Assembly (NCBI RefSeq): GCF_016863015.1
Contig: NZ_BOOB01000028.1
Span: forward strand, 22,646 to 86,645
Direction of reading: 5' to 3'
Source: Microbispora amethystogenes
GTDB taxonomy: Bacteria; Actinomycetota; Actinomycetes; Streptosporangiales; Streptosporangiaceae
DNA length: 64,000 nucleotides
Part shown: piece after piece, positions 17,841-25,569 of the stretch
How positions within the stretch are numbered: position 1 is the first letter of the stretch
Layout: every line of letters starts with the position of its first letter
Notes under the pieces: model-generated
Databases searched by the model: none
What the model was told of the DNA's origin: nothing
What the model saw: the letters and a program-made list of their open reading frames with translations, nothing else
Program-made: the position numbers and the translations under genes

Positions 17841-18677
17841 GTGACGGCGATCACGCTCGCGACCGCATGCGCGGTGATCTTCGGTACGGCCGACTTCTTC
17901 GGCGGGCTCGCCACCAGACGCTCGAGGGTGCTGGCCGTCGTCGTGCTCTCGCAACTGGGCGGCATGCTGCTGGTCGTGGCCCTGCTCCCGATCCTGCCGG
18001 GGCATGCGAGCACGGCGGCGCTGCTCTGGGGAACGGCGTCGGGCGTCGCCGGGGCCTTCGGCATCGTGCTGTTCTACCGCGGCCTGGCCACCGGCATGAT
18101 GTCCGTGGTCGCCCCCACCACCGCCACGACCGCCATGGCGGTCCCGGTGGTCTTCGGGCTGGTCACCGGCGACCGTCCGTCGCCCCTTGCGCTGGCCGGG
18201 GTCGCGCTCGGCCTCTTCGCCGTGCTGCTGGTCAGCCGCGAGCCGGGCGGCTGGGCCGGCCGCCCGAGGCTGGGCCCGGTCGTCGCCGCGCTGGTGTCGG
18301 GCGCGGGCTTCGGCGGGTTCTTCGTGCTGCTCAAGCTGGCTCCGGCCGACTCGGGGGCCTGGCCGCTGCTGGGGGCGAGGCTCGCGTCGATCACGCTCGT
18401 CGCCCTGCTCGCCCTCGCCACGCGCAGGGGCCTGCGCCCGGCGCCGGGCTCCCTGCGGGTGACGGTCGTGGCCGGCGTGCTCGACATGGCCGCCAACGTG
18501 CTGTATCTCTTCGCGGCGCAGCGGGGGATGCTCACCCTGGTGGCGGTCCTGGTGTCGCTCTATCCGGCGAGCACGCTGCTGCTGGCGAGGTACGTACTGG
18601 GCGAGCGGCTGAGCCCCGTGCAGATCACCGGCGTCGGCTTCGCGCTCGGCGCGATCGCCCTCATCGCCGCCGCCTGA
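17841..18677 (+). CDS. EamA/DMT-family transporter
   Basis: The protein is about 278 residues with ten hydrophobic segments in two repeats, the typical EamA layout (N-terminal VIFGTADFFGGLATRR, second half ending in RYVLGERLSPVQITG). It should export or import a small metabolite across the membrane. I chose GTG at 17841 because GGGGG lies 6 bases upstream; a TTG at 17796 would extend it. It is divergent from the XRE-cupin regulator, its likely controller. Confidence 0.88.
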   Translation: MTAITLATACAVIFGTADFFGGLATRRSRVLAVVVLSQLGGMLLVVALLPILPGHASTAALLWGTASGVAGAFGIVLFYRGLATGMMSVVAPTTATTAMAVPVVFGLVTGDRPSPLALAGVALGLFAVLLVSREPGGWAGRPRLGPVVAALVSGAGFGGFFVLLKLAPADSGAWPLLGARLASITLVALLALATRRGLRPAPGSLRVTVVAGVLDMAANVLYLFAAQRGMLTLVAVLVSLYPASTLLLARYVLGERLSPVQITGVGFALGAIALIAAA

Positions 18678-18695
18678 ACCACCCCGCCGGGGGGC

Positions 18696-18786
18696 CGGGC
18701 TCAGGTGGCACAGCCCGGCTCGAAGAGCCCGGGCTCAGGCAGCGCAGCCCGGCTCGAAGAGCCCGGGCTCAGGCGGCGCAGGCGGG
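18696..18786. repeat. Tandem 34-bp repeat overlapping sigma gene 3' end; terminator-like
   Basis: Two complete 34-bp units (18696-18729, 18730-18763) and a third partial unit (from 18764, overlapping the sigma factor stop) share CGGGCTCAGG...CAGCCCGGCTCGAAGAGCC. Each holds GCCCGGCTC-GAA-GAGCCCGGGC, a strong hairpin, between convergent genes. Read on the minus strand, each unit restates the sigma C-terminus: the gene ends EPACAA-stop and the copies encode EPGCAA-stop and EPGCAT-stop. It probably works as a bidirectional terminator. Confidence 0.8.
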
Positions 18787-19362
18787 TTCGGGGACCCGGA
18801 CGACGCCCTCCTCGCGGGCGTAGCCCTCAAGCATTCCGCGCAGCTGCCGGCGGCCGCGGTGCAGGCGGGACATGACGGTGCCGATCGGGGTGCCCATCCG
18901 GTCGGCGATCTCCTTGTAGGCGAACCCCTCGACGTCGGCCAGGTAGACCGCGACCCGGAACTCCTCCGGCAGGGCGCGCAGGGCGTTCATCACGACACTG
19001 TCGGGGATCAGGTCGAGCGCCTCGGTCTCGGCGGAGCGCAGGCCGGTCGACATGTGCGACTCCGCCGCGGCGAGCTGCCAGTCCTCGATCTCCTCGGCGG
19101 CCGACAGCTTGGGCGACCGCTGCCTCTTCCGGTAGTCGTTGATGAAGTTGTTGGTCAGGATCCTGTGCAGCCACGCCTTGAGGTTCGTGCCCTCGCGGAA
19201 CTGGTGGTAGGAGGTGTAGGCCTTGGCGACCGTCTCCTGGACCAGGTCCTCCGCGTCGGCGGGGTTGCGCGTCAGGCGCATGGCGGAGGCGTAGAGCTGG
19301 CTCGTCACCGGCACGACCTCACGCTCGAACCATGTCTGCCGCTGCTCGTCGGTCGAGATCAT
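18769..19362 (-). CDS. ECF sigma factor, SigR/SigH-like
   Basis: The 197-residue protein has sigma region 2 (about 22-90, [39 protein letters not shown]) and region 4 (about 125-180, [43 protein letters not shown]). The sequence is close to the SigR/SigH group that answers thiol-oxidative stress. Such genes are normally followed by a zinc anti-sigma gene (rsrA), but here the next gene is convergent EamA and no anti-sigma gene is seen nearby. The C-terminus EPACAA carries a cysteine and is tandemly repeated beyond the stop. Control may depend on a distant anti-sigma factor. Confidence 0.9.
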   Translation of the reverse strand: MISTDEQRQTWFEREVVPVTSQLYASAMRLTRNPADAEDLVQETVAKAYTSYHQFREGTNLKAWLHRILTNNFINDYRKRQRSPKLSAAEEIEDWQLAAAESHMSTGLRSAETEALDLIPDSVVMNALRALPEEFRVAVYLADVEGFAYKEIADRMGTPIGTVMSRLHRGRRQLRGMLEGYAREEGVVRVPEPACAA

Positions 19363-19651
19363 CTCTTCCCCCTACGGAACTTATCCCCCGTTACCCGTCC
19401 GGCCCGAACACATGCGAGGACGACCGTTCATTGTTCTGCCAAGGACATCGTGCCGGTCGGGGCCTAAGCACGCCGTTAGCTCGTCCGGAGCGGTCATTCC
19501 TCGTCCCTCAGCCCATCGCTCAGCGCCGTCGCTTCCGGGGGCCGGTCCCACGCGGCCAGGTCACGCGCAAGCCGAACAAGTCTCATTAGCGTAACACTGA
19601 AGGCTCAATCCGGCGTAAAATGTGGCGGACTTCACTGGCTACAGTGGCGCC
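19363..19651. other. Divergent intergenic region, no gene seen
   Basis: The 289-bp gap between the sigma factor and Cds1-like genes has no convincing gene. TAAAAT at 19616-19621 and TACAGT at 19640-19645 are -10-like elements for the plus-strand gene; the latter lies six bases before its ATG and would give a leaderless transcript. Confidence 0.4.
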
Positions 19652-20722
19652 ATGAACCACCTGGACCGGCATGACGCCGCGACACGGGCATGGGTGGCCG
19701 ACGCCATCCAGGCCGTCGAGGCCGACGCCAACCGAAGCTGTGACACTCATCTCCACGCCTTCCCGCTCCCCTCGCACTGGGGTGTCGACCTCTATCTAAA
19801 AGACGAGTCGGTGCACCCCACCGGTTCACTCAAGCACCGTCTCGCCCGGTCCCTCTTTCTGTACGGCCTCGCCAACGGCTGGATCGGCCCCAGCACGACG
19901 ATCATCGAGGCGTCCAGCGGGTCGACCGCCGTGAGCGAGGCGTACTTCGCCCGCCTGCTCGGCCTGCCGTTCATCGCGGTGATCCCGGCGGGCACGTCCC
20001 CGGAGAAGCGGGAGATCATCGAGTTCTACGGCGGCAAGTGTCACCTCGTGGACGACCCCAGGGCCATCTACGACGAATCGCACCGCCTGGCCGCCGAGAC
20101 CGGCGGCCACTACATGGACCAGTTCACCTACGCCGAACGGGCGACGGACTGGCGGGGCAACAACAACATCGCCGAGAGCATCTTCCAGCAGATGGCCCTG
20201 GAGCGGCACCCGGAGCCGGCCTGGATCGTGGTCGGCGCGGGGACCGGCGGGACCTCGGCGACGATCGGCCGCTACATCCGCTACCGCCGCCACCAGACCC
20301 GGCTGTGCGTGGCCGACCCGGAGGGCTCGGCGTTCTACCCGTCCTGGGTCTCCGGCGAGGAGCGCGACGGCGCCGGATCGCGGATCGAGGGGATCGGCCG
20401 GCCGAGGGTCGAGCCGTCGTTCCTGCCGACGGTCATCGACCGGATGTGCCAGGTCCCGGACGCCCTGTCGATCGCGGCCATGCACTGGGTCAGGGAGGTC
20501 ACCCGCCGGGAGGTCGGCGGCTCGACCGGCACCAACATCGCGGCGGCCGTACGGATCATCGGGGAGATGCGCGAACGCGGCGAGCGGGGCAGCGTGGTCA
20601 CCCTGATCTGCGACGGCGCGGAGCGTTATCGCGACACCTATGGAAGCCCGCGCTGGCTCGCCGGGCAGGGCATCGACATCGGGCCGCACCTCACCGGTCT
20701 GCGTGCGTTCCTCGCGAGCTGA
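19652..20722 (+). CDS. PLP-dependent cysteine synthase-fold enzyme, Cds1-like
   Basis: The 356-residue protein is a fold-type II PLP enzyme: [10 protein letters not shown] with K61 as the likely PLP lysine, [13 protein letters not shown] as the substrate loop, and [13 protein letters not shown] as the phosphate-binding loop. It resembles mycobacterial L-cysteine desulfhydrase Cds1, which makes H2S, pyruvate and ammonia from cysteine; a cysteine synthase role is the alternative. TACAGT with a 6-base gap to ATG suggests leaderless expression. It is divergent from the SigR-like gene, which would fit a thiol-stress role, though that is inference. Confidence 0.82.
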   Translation: MNHLDRHDAATRAWVADAIQAVEADANRSCDTHLHAFPLPSHWGVDLYLKDESVHPTGSLKHRLARSLFLYGLANGWIGPSTTIIEASSGSTAVSEAYFARLLGLPFIAVIPAGTSPEKREIIEFYGGKCHLVDDPRAIYDESHRLAAETGGHYMDQFTYAERATDWRGNNNIAESIFQQMALERHPEPAWIVVGAGTGGTSATIGRYIRYRRHQTRLCVADPEGSAFYPSWVSGEERDGAGSRIEGIGRPRVEPSFLPTVIDRMCQVPDALSIAAMHWVREVTRREVGGSTGTNIAAAVRIIGEMRERGERGSVVTLICDGAERYRDTYGSPRWLAGQGIDIGPHLTGLRAFLAS

Positions 20723-20747
20723 CCCGCGCCCGGCTCGCTGACGCTCC

Positions 20748-21998
20748 TCACCCGGATGCGGGCTCGAGGACGGCGTCGCGCAGCGGGGACCGGGACACGG
20801 CCACCGACAGCAGCAGCCAGCTCACGCCCACGAAGGCCAGGATCACGTACGTGTCGTGCAGCGCGTGCTCCAGCACGCCGGTCACGATCGACGCGAGGGG
20901 AATGGAGGCGAACCCGAGCATCCGGGTGGTGGCGAGGACCCGGCCGAGCAGCCGCTCGGGGACGAGCCGCTGGCGGAGCGTGAGCGCGGACACCCCCACC
21001 ACACCGGCCGCGGCGAACTGCGCCAGCCAGGCCGCCCCGATCGCCACCGGGCCACGCGCCGGGACCAGGCAGAGCACCGCGAGGCCGCCCACGGCCATCG
21101 CCGCCGTCAGGAGCGTGCCCGGCGGGTGGCGCCTGAGCAGGCGGCCGGCCGCCGCGGCGCCGAGGACCGCGCCCATCCCCTGCATCGCGTACACCACACC
21201 GATCTGCGCCGGCGTGAACCGGTGATATTCGGTGAGGTAGAAGACGAGGTCGGCCAGGGCCAGCCAGATCGTGAAGTTGCCCGCCATGGCCAGCAGAGCA
21301 CTGGACAGGACGATCCGGTTCTCCCCGAACAGGTAGCGCAGTCCCTCCCGGATGTCACCGAATACCGACTTGCGGGCGGCGGCGCGGCCGGGGCGCGCGG
21401 CCGTGCGCCCGATGAACAGGATCAGCAGCGCCGACACGAAGAACGTGCCCGCGTCCAGGAAGATCGCCGTCTCGTAGCCCAGCGCCATCACGACGGTCGC
21501 GCCGATCAGGGGGCCCACCGTGCCGAGCGTGTAGTCGCCCATGTGGACGCGCGCGTTGGCCGTCGCCAGGCGCCGCGGCGGCACCAGCGTCGGCAGGATG
21601 CTCTGGAACGCCGGTTGGTAGAGCGGCTCGGCGCACGCCAGCAGGAAGGTGAGCGCGAAGACCAGCCAGACCGGCCGCGCTCCCGCCATCACGAACAGGG
21701 CCAGCGCGCAGGCGACCACCCCGGCGGCCAGGTCACCCGCGACCAGCACCCGCCGGTGGTCGAACCGGTCGGCGATCACACCTCCGAACATCGCGAGCAG
21801 CAGATAGGGCAGGTACTCCAGCGCGTACAGCGCGCCCGTGGCCAAGGCGGAGCCCGTCAGGTGCAGCACCAGCAGAGGAAGGGTCAGCCGGTACATCCAG
21901 TTGCCGACGGACGAGGTGAGATAGGCGCCCAGCAGCAGCCAGTACCGGTGGGTGGGATAGGCGGCCAAGGCCTCGCCCGGCACCGTGTCGTCAGGCAT
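20748..21998 (-). CDS. MFS transporter
   Basis: The 416-residue protein has about 12 hydrophobic segments and the MFS signature GGVIADRFDHRRVLVAGD after segment 2. It resembles the EntS/MFS_3 group of exporters. Its ATG at 21998 overlaps the stop of the upstream TPR gene by eight bases, so the two are translationally coupled. In the proposed cassette with the 24-residue peptide it would export the peptide or its product; this is inference. Confidence 0.9.
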   Translation of the reverse strand: MPDDTVPGEALAAYPTHRYWLLLGAYLTSSVGNWMYRLTLPLLVLHLTGSALATGALYALEYLPYLLLAMFGGVIADRFDHRRVLVAGDLAAGVVACALALFVMAGARPVWLVFALTFLLACAEPLYQPAFQSILPTLVPPRRLATANARVHMGDYTLGTVGPLIGATVVMALGYETAIFLDAGTFFVSALLILFIGRTAARPGRAAARKSVFGDIREGLRYLFGENRIVLSSALLAMAGNFTIWLALADLVFYLTEYHRFTPAQIGVVYAMQGMGAVLGAAAAGRLLRRHPPGTLLTAAMAVGGLAVLCLVPARGPVAIGAAWLAQFAAAGVVGVSALTLRQRLVPERLLGRVLATTRMLGFASIPLASIVTGVLEHALHDTYVILAFVGVSWLLLSVAVSRSPLRDAVLEPASG

Positions 21999-24009
21999 CT
22001 TCCAGAGCCTGCCGCACGTCCGCGTCGTCCGGCGCCAGGTCCGCCGCCCGGAGGAGGTCGGCCTTGGCCGGTTCCCGCCTGCCCAGGGCGCGCAGTGCGA
22101 CGGCCCGGTTGTACAGCAGCGCGGCGTCCTCGCCGAGTTCGAGCGCCCGGGTCAGGTCGGCCACGGCACCTTCGGGGTCTCCGGTCTCGAAGGCGAGGGC
22201 ACCCCGGGCGGCCCACGCCGACGCCAGCGCGGGGTCCCGGTCCAGCGCGGCGTCGAGCGCCTTGCGCGCCTCGGCGTGCCTGCCCTCCGCCGCCTCCACC
22301 TGACCCAGCACGCACAGCAGATGGGCGTTTCCCGGATCCAGCGCCAGGCCCAGCTCCACGTCCTCCCTGGCCCTGCCGTACTCCCCGGCGGCGGTGAGCA
22401 GTCCCGCCCGGTTGACGTAGGCGAGTGCGAATCCGGGGTCCAGCTCCAGGGCGTGGTCCAGGTCGGCCAGCGCCCCCTCATGGTCCCCCTCGGCGAACCG
22501 GATCTCCGCCCGGTTGTAGTACGGCTCGGGGAAGGGCGGGCTCACCCGCATCGCGGTCTCGTAGTCGGCCGCCGCCTCGTCGTGCCTGCCGAGGCGGCAC
22601 AGCAGGTTGCCGCGGTCGACGTAGTAGTCGGGATACTCCGGGTCGGCCTCGACCGCCGCCGTCAGGTCGGCCAGCGCCTCGTGCGGCCGCCCCAGCAGCA
22701 CGCTCAACTGGGCCCGGTTGGCCCGCAGGACCAGCCGGTGGATGGGGTGCTCGCCGGGGTCCAGGTCGCGTTCCGCCAGCTCGATCGCCGCCTCGACGAG
22801 CCGGTACGCCTCGGTGAGCCGGCCGTGGCGGCTCACCACGAGCGCCTTGCCGTTGAGGTCGAAGCCCAGGTGGAAGGCGCGCAGCCGGCGGTCGGGCAGC
22901 AGAGAGGTGAGCGCCACCGCCTCGTTGATCCAGGCCAGCGCCTCGTCGGCGTCCCGCCGGGCCGGGTCGTGGTGACGGACCAGCAGCATCGCGGTGGCGT
23001 AGGCCGCGGTCGCCCGGTCCTTCGGGTCGACGATCTCCCTACGGGCCAGATCGAACAGCGCGCGGGCCGCCTCCTCCCGCTCGGTGGCGCCGAGCGCGGA
23101 CGCGGTGCCGTGCAGGATCCGCCACCACACCTCGGGGTCGGCCTCCCGCTCGATGATCCGCAACGCCCGCTCGCCCAGCTCGGCGGCGGCGTGGTGGAAG
23201 CCTTCGGTCAGGCACCGGTCCACCGCGAAGGCGAACGCGTCGATCACCGCCCGTGGGTCGCCCCCCTGCTCCAGGTGACAGCGCTCGCGGTGGTAGGGGA
23301 TCGCACCGAGCCGCGGCGCGACGAGCCCGGTCGCGGCCAGCGCGTCGGCCCTCTCCCGGTGCCTGCGGGCCCGTTCTCCGGGACTCGCCCGCTCGTACGG
23401 CTCGCGCACCGAGGGCGCGTCGCAGGTGCCGTCGAGCTCGACATAGTCCCCCTCGGCGTTCCCCTCGGTGACGTGGTCCCTCCTGGTGACCCGTCGCTCG
23501 GCGTACCGTTCGAGGGCGGCGGCCAGTTCGGGATCGGGATCGGCCGCGCAGACGACGAGCGTGAGCAGGGCGGGGTCGAGGCGGCGGAGCAGGACGGTGA
23601 GAAGCTCGCGGTCGGTGTGGTCGGCGTGGTCCACCTGTTCCACGACGAGCGCGCGCGGCCCCCGCGCCGGGTAGTCGCGGAGGAACTCGGCCAGGCCGTT
23701 GGCGATGCGCAGCGTGCGCCGGGGCGCGGGCACCAGGATGCGCTGGCTCCTGGGCAGAGCGGCGGCGATCGACTGCCGCCGGGCCGGGACCACATCGCAC
23801 AGGTCGGGGGCGGCCGCACGGATCTCGATGTCGTGCGCGGACACCAGGTCGGGCCGGTGCTCCAGGGCCCGCGGCACCAGCGCGTGCAGCAGTGCGCCCG
23901 CCGCGGTGTACGGCCCGCACCGCCGCCGGTGCGCGTCGATCGGAGGCAGCAGCGGCTCCGGGACCGGCTCCCCCGTCCAGTGTGTCGCCCTGATCCACAG
24001 ATGGCGCAC
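21991..24009 (-). CDS. TPR-repeat protein with degenerate ATPase-like N-terminus
   Basis: The 672-residue protein has an N-terminal region (about 1-200) like the ATPase part of LuxR/MalT-type regulators, with a Walker-B-like segment RALVVEQVDHADH but no P-loop, and a C-terminal solenoid (about 240-670) with TPR repeats such as PYYNRAEIRFAEGDHEGALADLDHALELDPG. No DNA-binding or enzyme domain is seen. GTG at 24009 follows GGGGAGG (plus 24018-24024). It lies between a 24-residue peptide gene (with a hairpin in between) and a coupled MFS gene. TPR proteins often bind peptides, so it may sense or handle the peptide. Confidence 0.8.
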   Translation of the reverse strand: MRHLWIRATHWTGEPVPEPLLPPIDAHRRRCGPYTAAGALLHALVPRALEHRPDLVSAHDIEIRAAAPDLCDVVPARRQSIAAALPRSQRILVPAPRRTLRIANGLAEFLRDYPARGPRALVVEQVDHADHTDRELLTVLLRRLDPALLTLVVCAADPDPELAAALERYAERRVTRRDHVTEGNAEGDYVELDGTCDAPSVREPYERASPGERARRHRERADALAATGLVAPRLGAIPYHRERCHLEQGGDPRAVIDAFAFAVDRCLTEGFHHAAAELGERALRIIEREADPEVWWRILHGTASALGATEREEAARALFDLARREIVDPKDRATAAYATAMLLVRHHDPARRDADEALAWINEAVALTSLLPDRRLRAFHLGFDLNGKALVVSRHGRLTEAYRLVEAAIELAERDLDPGEHPIHRLVLRANRAQLSVLLGRPHEALADLTAAVEADPEYPDYYVDRGNLLCRLGRHDEAAADYETAMRVSPPFPEPYYNRAEIRFAEGDHEGALADLDHALELDPGFALAYVNRAGLLTAAGEYGRAREDVELGLALDPGNAHLLCVLGQVEAAEGRHAEARKALDAALDRDPALASAWAARGALAFETGDPEGAVADLTRALELGEDAALLYNRAVALRALGRREPAKADLLRAADLAPDDADVRQALEDA

Positions 24010-24058
24010 GCGATCGGCCTCCCCGTGATCGGCGCCGGAAGATCCCCGCAGACAGAGA

Positions 24059-24103
24059 ACGGAGCCGGCGCCCCGGGTCGAACCCCTCGGACGCCGGCTC
24101 CGT
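24059..24103 (-). terminator. Hairpin between peptide and TPR genes (attenuator or terminator)
   Basis: ACGGAGCCGGCG (24059-24070) and CGCCGGCTCCGT (24092-24103) form a 12-bp perfect stem directly downstream of the 24-codon gene. In small-peptide operons such a hairpin lets the peptide gene be made in excess of downstream genes. Confidence 0.65.
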
Positions 24104-24109
24104 GATCGA

Positions 24110-24184
24110 TCAGGTCAGGTGCCGGGGACTGGCGGCGGCGGACAGCTTGGCCGTGCCAGGCTTGTGGACGATGATCTTCTTCAT
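24110..24184 (-). CDS. 24-residue peptide, candidate precursor or signal
   Basis: ATG at 24184 follows a very strong ribosome site (GAAGGGGG, four bases before ATG) and opens a 24-codon frame ending in TGA at 24110. The product starts MKKIIVHKPGTA, has an SAAA stretch at 15-18 area, and ends SPRHLT. It is basic at the N-terminus and has no cysteine or tryptophan. A good promoter lies upstream and a strong hairpin follows. Coding TPR and MFS genes follow on the same strand. I do not recognise the family; it could be a secreted signal, a ribosomally made precursor, or a leader peptide controlling the operon. Confidence 0.6.
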   Translation of the reverse strand: MKKIIVHKPGTAKLSAAASPRHLT

Positions 24185-24217
24185 GGTGCCCCCTTCGACC
24201 ATTGTTCGAATGAGGGA

Positions 24218-24247
24218 TATATCAACACGAACGAGACCGGCCAACAA
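24218..24247 (-). promoter_or_regulatory. Candidate promoter of peptide-TPR-MFS operon
   Basis: On the minus strand TTGTTG (24247-24242) and GATATA (24223-24218) are spaced 18 bp, about 35 bases upstream of the peptide start. The -10 is unusually AT-rich here. Confidence 0.5.
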
Positions 24248-24283
24248 GGCTTGATCGGGAAATGCCCATAGTCGGATAGCGCC

Positions 24284-25459
24284 TCAGTCGCCGATCAGGG
24301 CGTCCACGAAGACCTCGGGGTCGAACGGCGCGAGGTCGTCCGGGCCCTCGCCGAGGCCGACGAGCTTCACCGGCACGCCCAGCTCACGCTGGACCGAGAT
24401 CACGATGCCGCCCTTGGCCGTGCCGTCCAGCTTGGTCAGGGCGATGCCGGTCACGTTGACCACCTCGGCGAAGACCTGGGCCTGGCGCATGCCGTTCTGG
24501 CCGGTGGTCGCGTCGAGGACGAGCAGCACCTCGTCCACCGTCGCCTTCTTCTCGATGACCCGCTTGACCTTGCCCAGCTCGTCCATGAGGCCGGTCTTGG
24601 TGTGCAGCCGTCCCGCCGTGTCGATGATCACGGTGTCGGCCTTGTCCTCGATGCCCTTGGCCACGGCGTCGAACGCCACGGACGCCGGGTCGCCGCCCTC
24701 GGGGCCGCGTACGACGCCCGCGCCGACCCGGTCGCCCCACGTCTGGAGCTGGTCGGTCGCGGCGGCCCGGAACGTGTCGGCGGCGCCGAGCACGACCTTC
24801 CCGCCGTCGCCGACCAGCACCCGGGCGAGCTTGCCCGAGGTGGTGGTCTTGCCGGTGCCGTTGACGCCGACGACGAGCACGACGGCGGGCCGCTCACCGT
24901 GGGGCCGGGTGTGGAGGGTGCGGTCGAGGTCCGGCGCGACCTGCGTGAGCAGTTCCTCGCGCAGCAGCCTGCGCACCTCGTCCGGGGTGCGGCTGCCGAG
25001 CACCTTCACCTTCGTCCGGAGTTCCTCCACCATCGCGCGGGTGGGCGCGACGCCGACGTCGGCGGTGATCAGAGTCTCCTCGATCTCGTCCCAGACGTCG
25101 TCGTCGAGCCGGTCCCGCGACAGCAGTTCGAGCAGTCCACGGCCGAGGACGTTCTGCGAGCGGGCCAGGCGGCTGCGCAGCCGGATCATCCGTCCCGCCG
25201 AGGGCGGCGGGACCTCGATCTCCGGAGCCTTGATCAGCTCCTCGATGGGGGGAGGCGGCAGCGTGGTCGTCGTGCCGCCGTCCTCCTCGCCCAGCCCTCC
25301 CTTGAGCGGCTCCTCGACGACGGGAGCCTTCGGCTCGGGCGGGGCCGGCGGCGCGGGCGGCAGGTCCTTCGCCTTCGGCCGGAACAGCAGCCACAGGCCA
25401 CCCACCGCCAGTATGGCGACGATGGCCACGATCACGATGATGCCGAGGTAACCGTCCAC
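24284..25459 (-). CDS. ftsY: Signal recognition particle receptor FtsY
   Basis: The protein (about 391 residues from GTG 25459) has an N-terminal membrane segment (about 4-26, YLGIIVIVAIVAILAVGGLWLL), a proline/glutamate-rich linker, and the NG GTPase domain with GVNGTGKTTTSGKLA (P-loop), DTAGRLHTK and TKLDGTAKGG. It receives ribosome-SRP complexes at the membrane. A TTG at 25480 is an alternative start. It sits downstream of smc, as is usual in actinobacteria. Confidence 0.95.
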   Translation of the reverse strand: MDGYLGIIVIVAIVAILAVGGLWLLFRPKAKDLPPAPPAPPEPKAPVVEEPLKGGLGEEDGGTTTTLPPPPIEELIKAPEIEVPPPSAGRMIRLRSRLARSQNVLGRGLLELLSRDRLDDDVWDEIEETLITADVGVAPTRAMVEELRTKVKVLGSRTPDEVRRLLREELLTQVAPDLDRTLHTRPHGERPAVVLVVGVNGTGKTTTSGKLARVLVGDGGKVVLGAADTFRAAATDQLQTWGDRVGAGVVRGPEGGDPASVAFDAVAKGIEDKADTVIIDTAGRLHTKTGLMDELGKVKRVIEKKATVDEVLLVLDATTGQNGMRQAQVFAEVVNVTGIALTKLDGTAKGGIVISVQRELGVPVKLVGLGEGPDDLAPFDPEVFVDALIGD

Positions 25460-25569
25460 ACCATGCAGTTTCCCAGACAACCGGCAGTGCTCGGTCGCGC
25501 GGACCCGCCCGTCGCGCGCCTCCGCCGCGCCACGGCCCCGGGTTCACGCCGCAGTCCGGGACCTGGTTG

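Noticed and set aside
18696..18786. CRISPR-like repeat array
   Set aside because: The 34-bp units are directly adjacent without spacers and overlap a coding end; they are a tandem repeat with hairpins.
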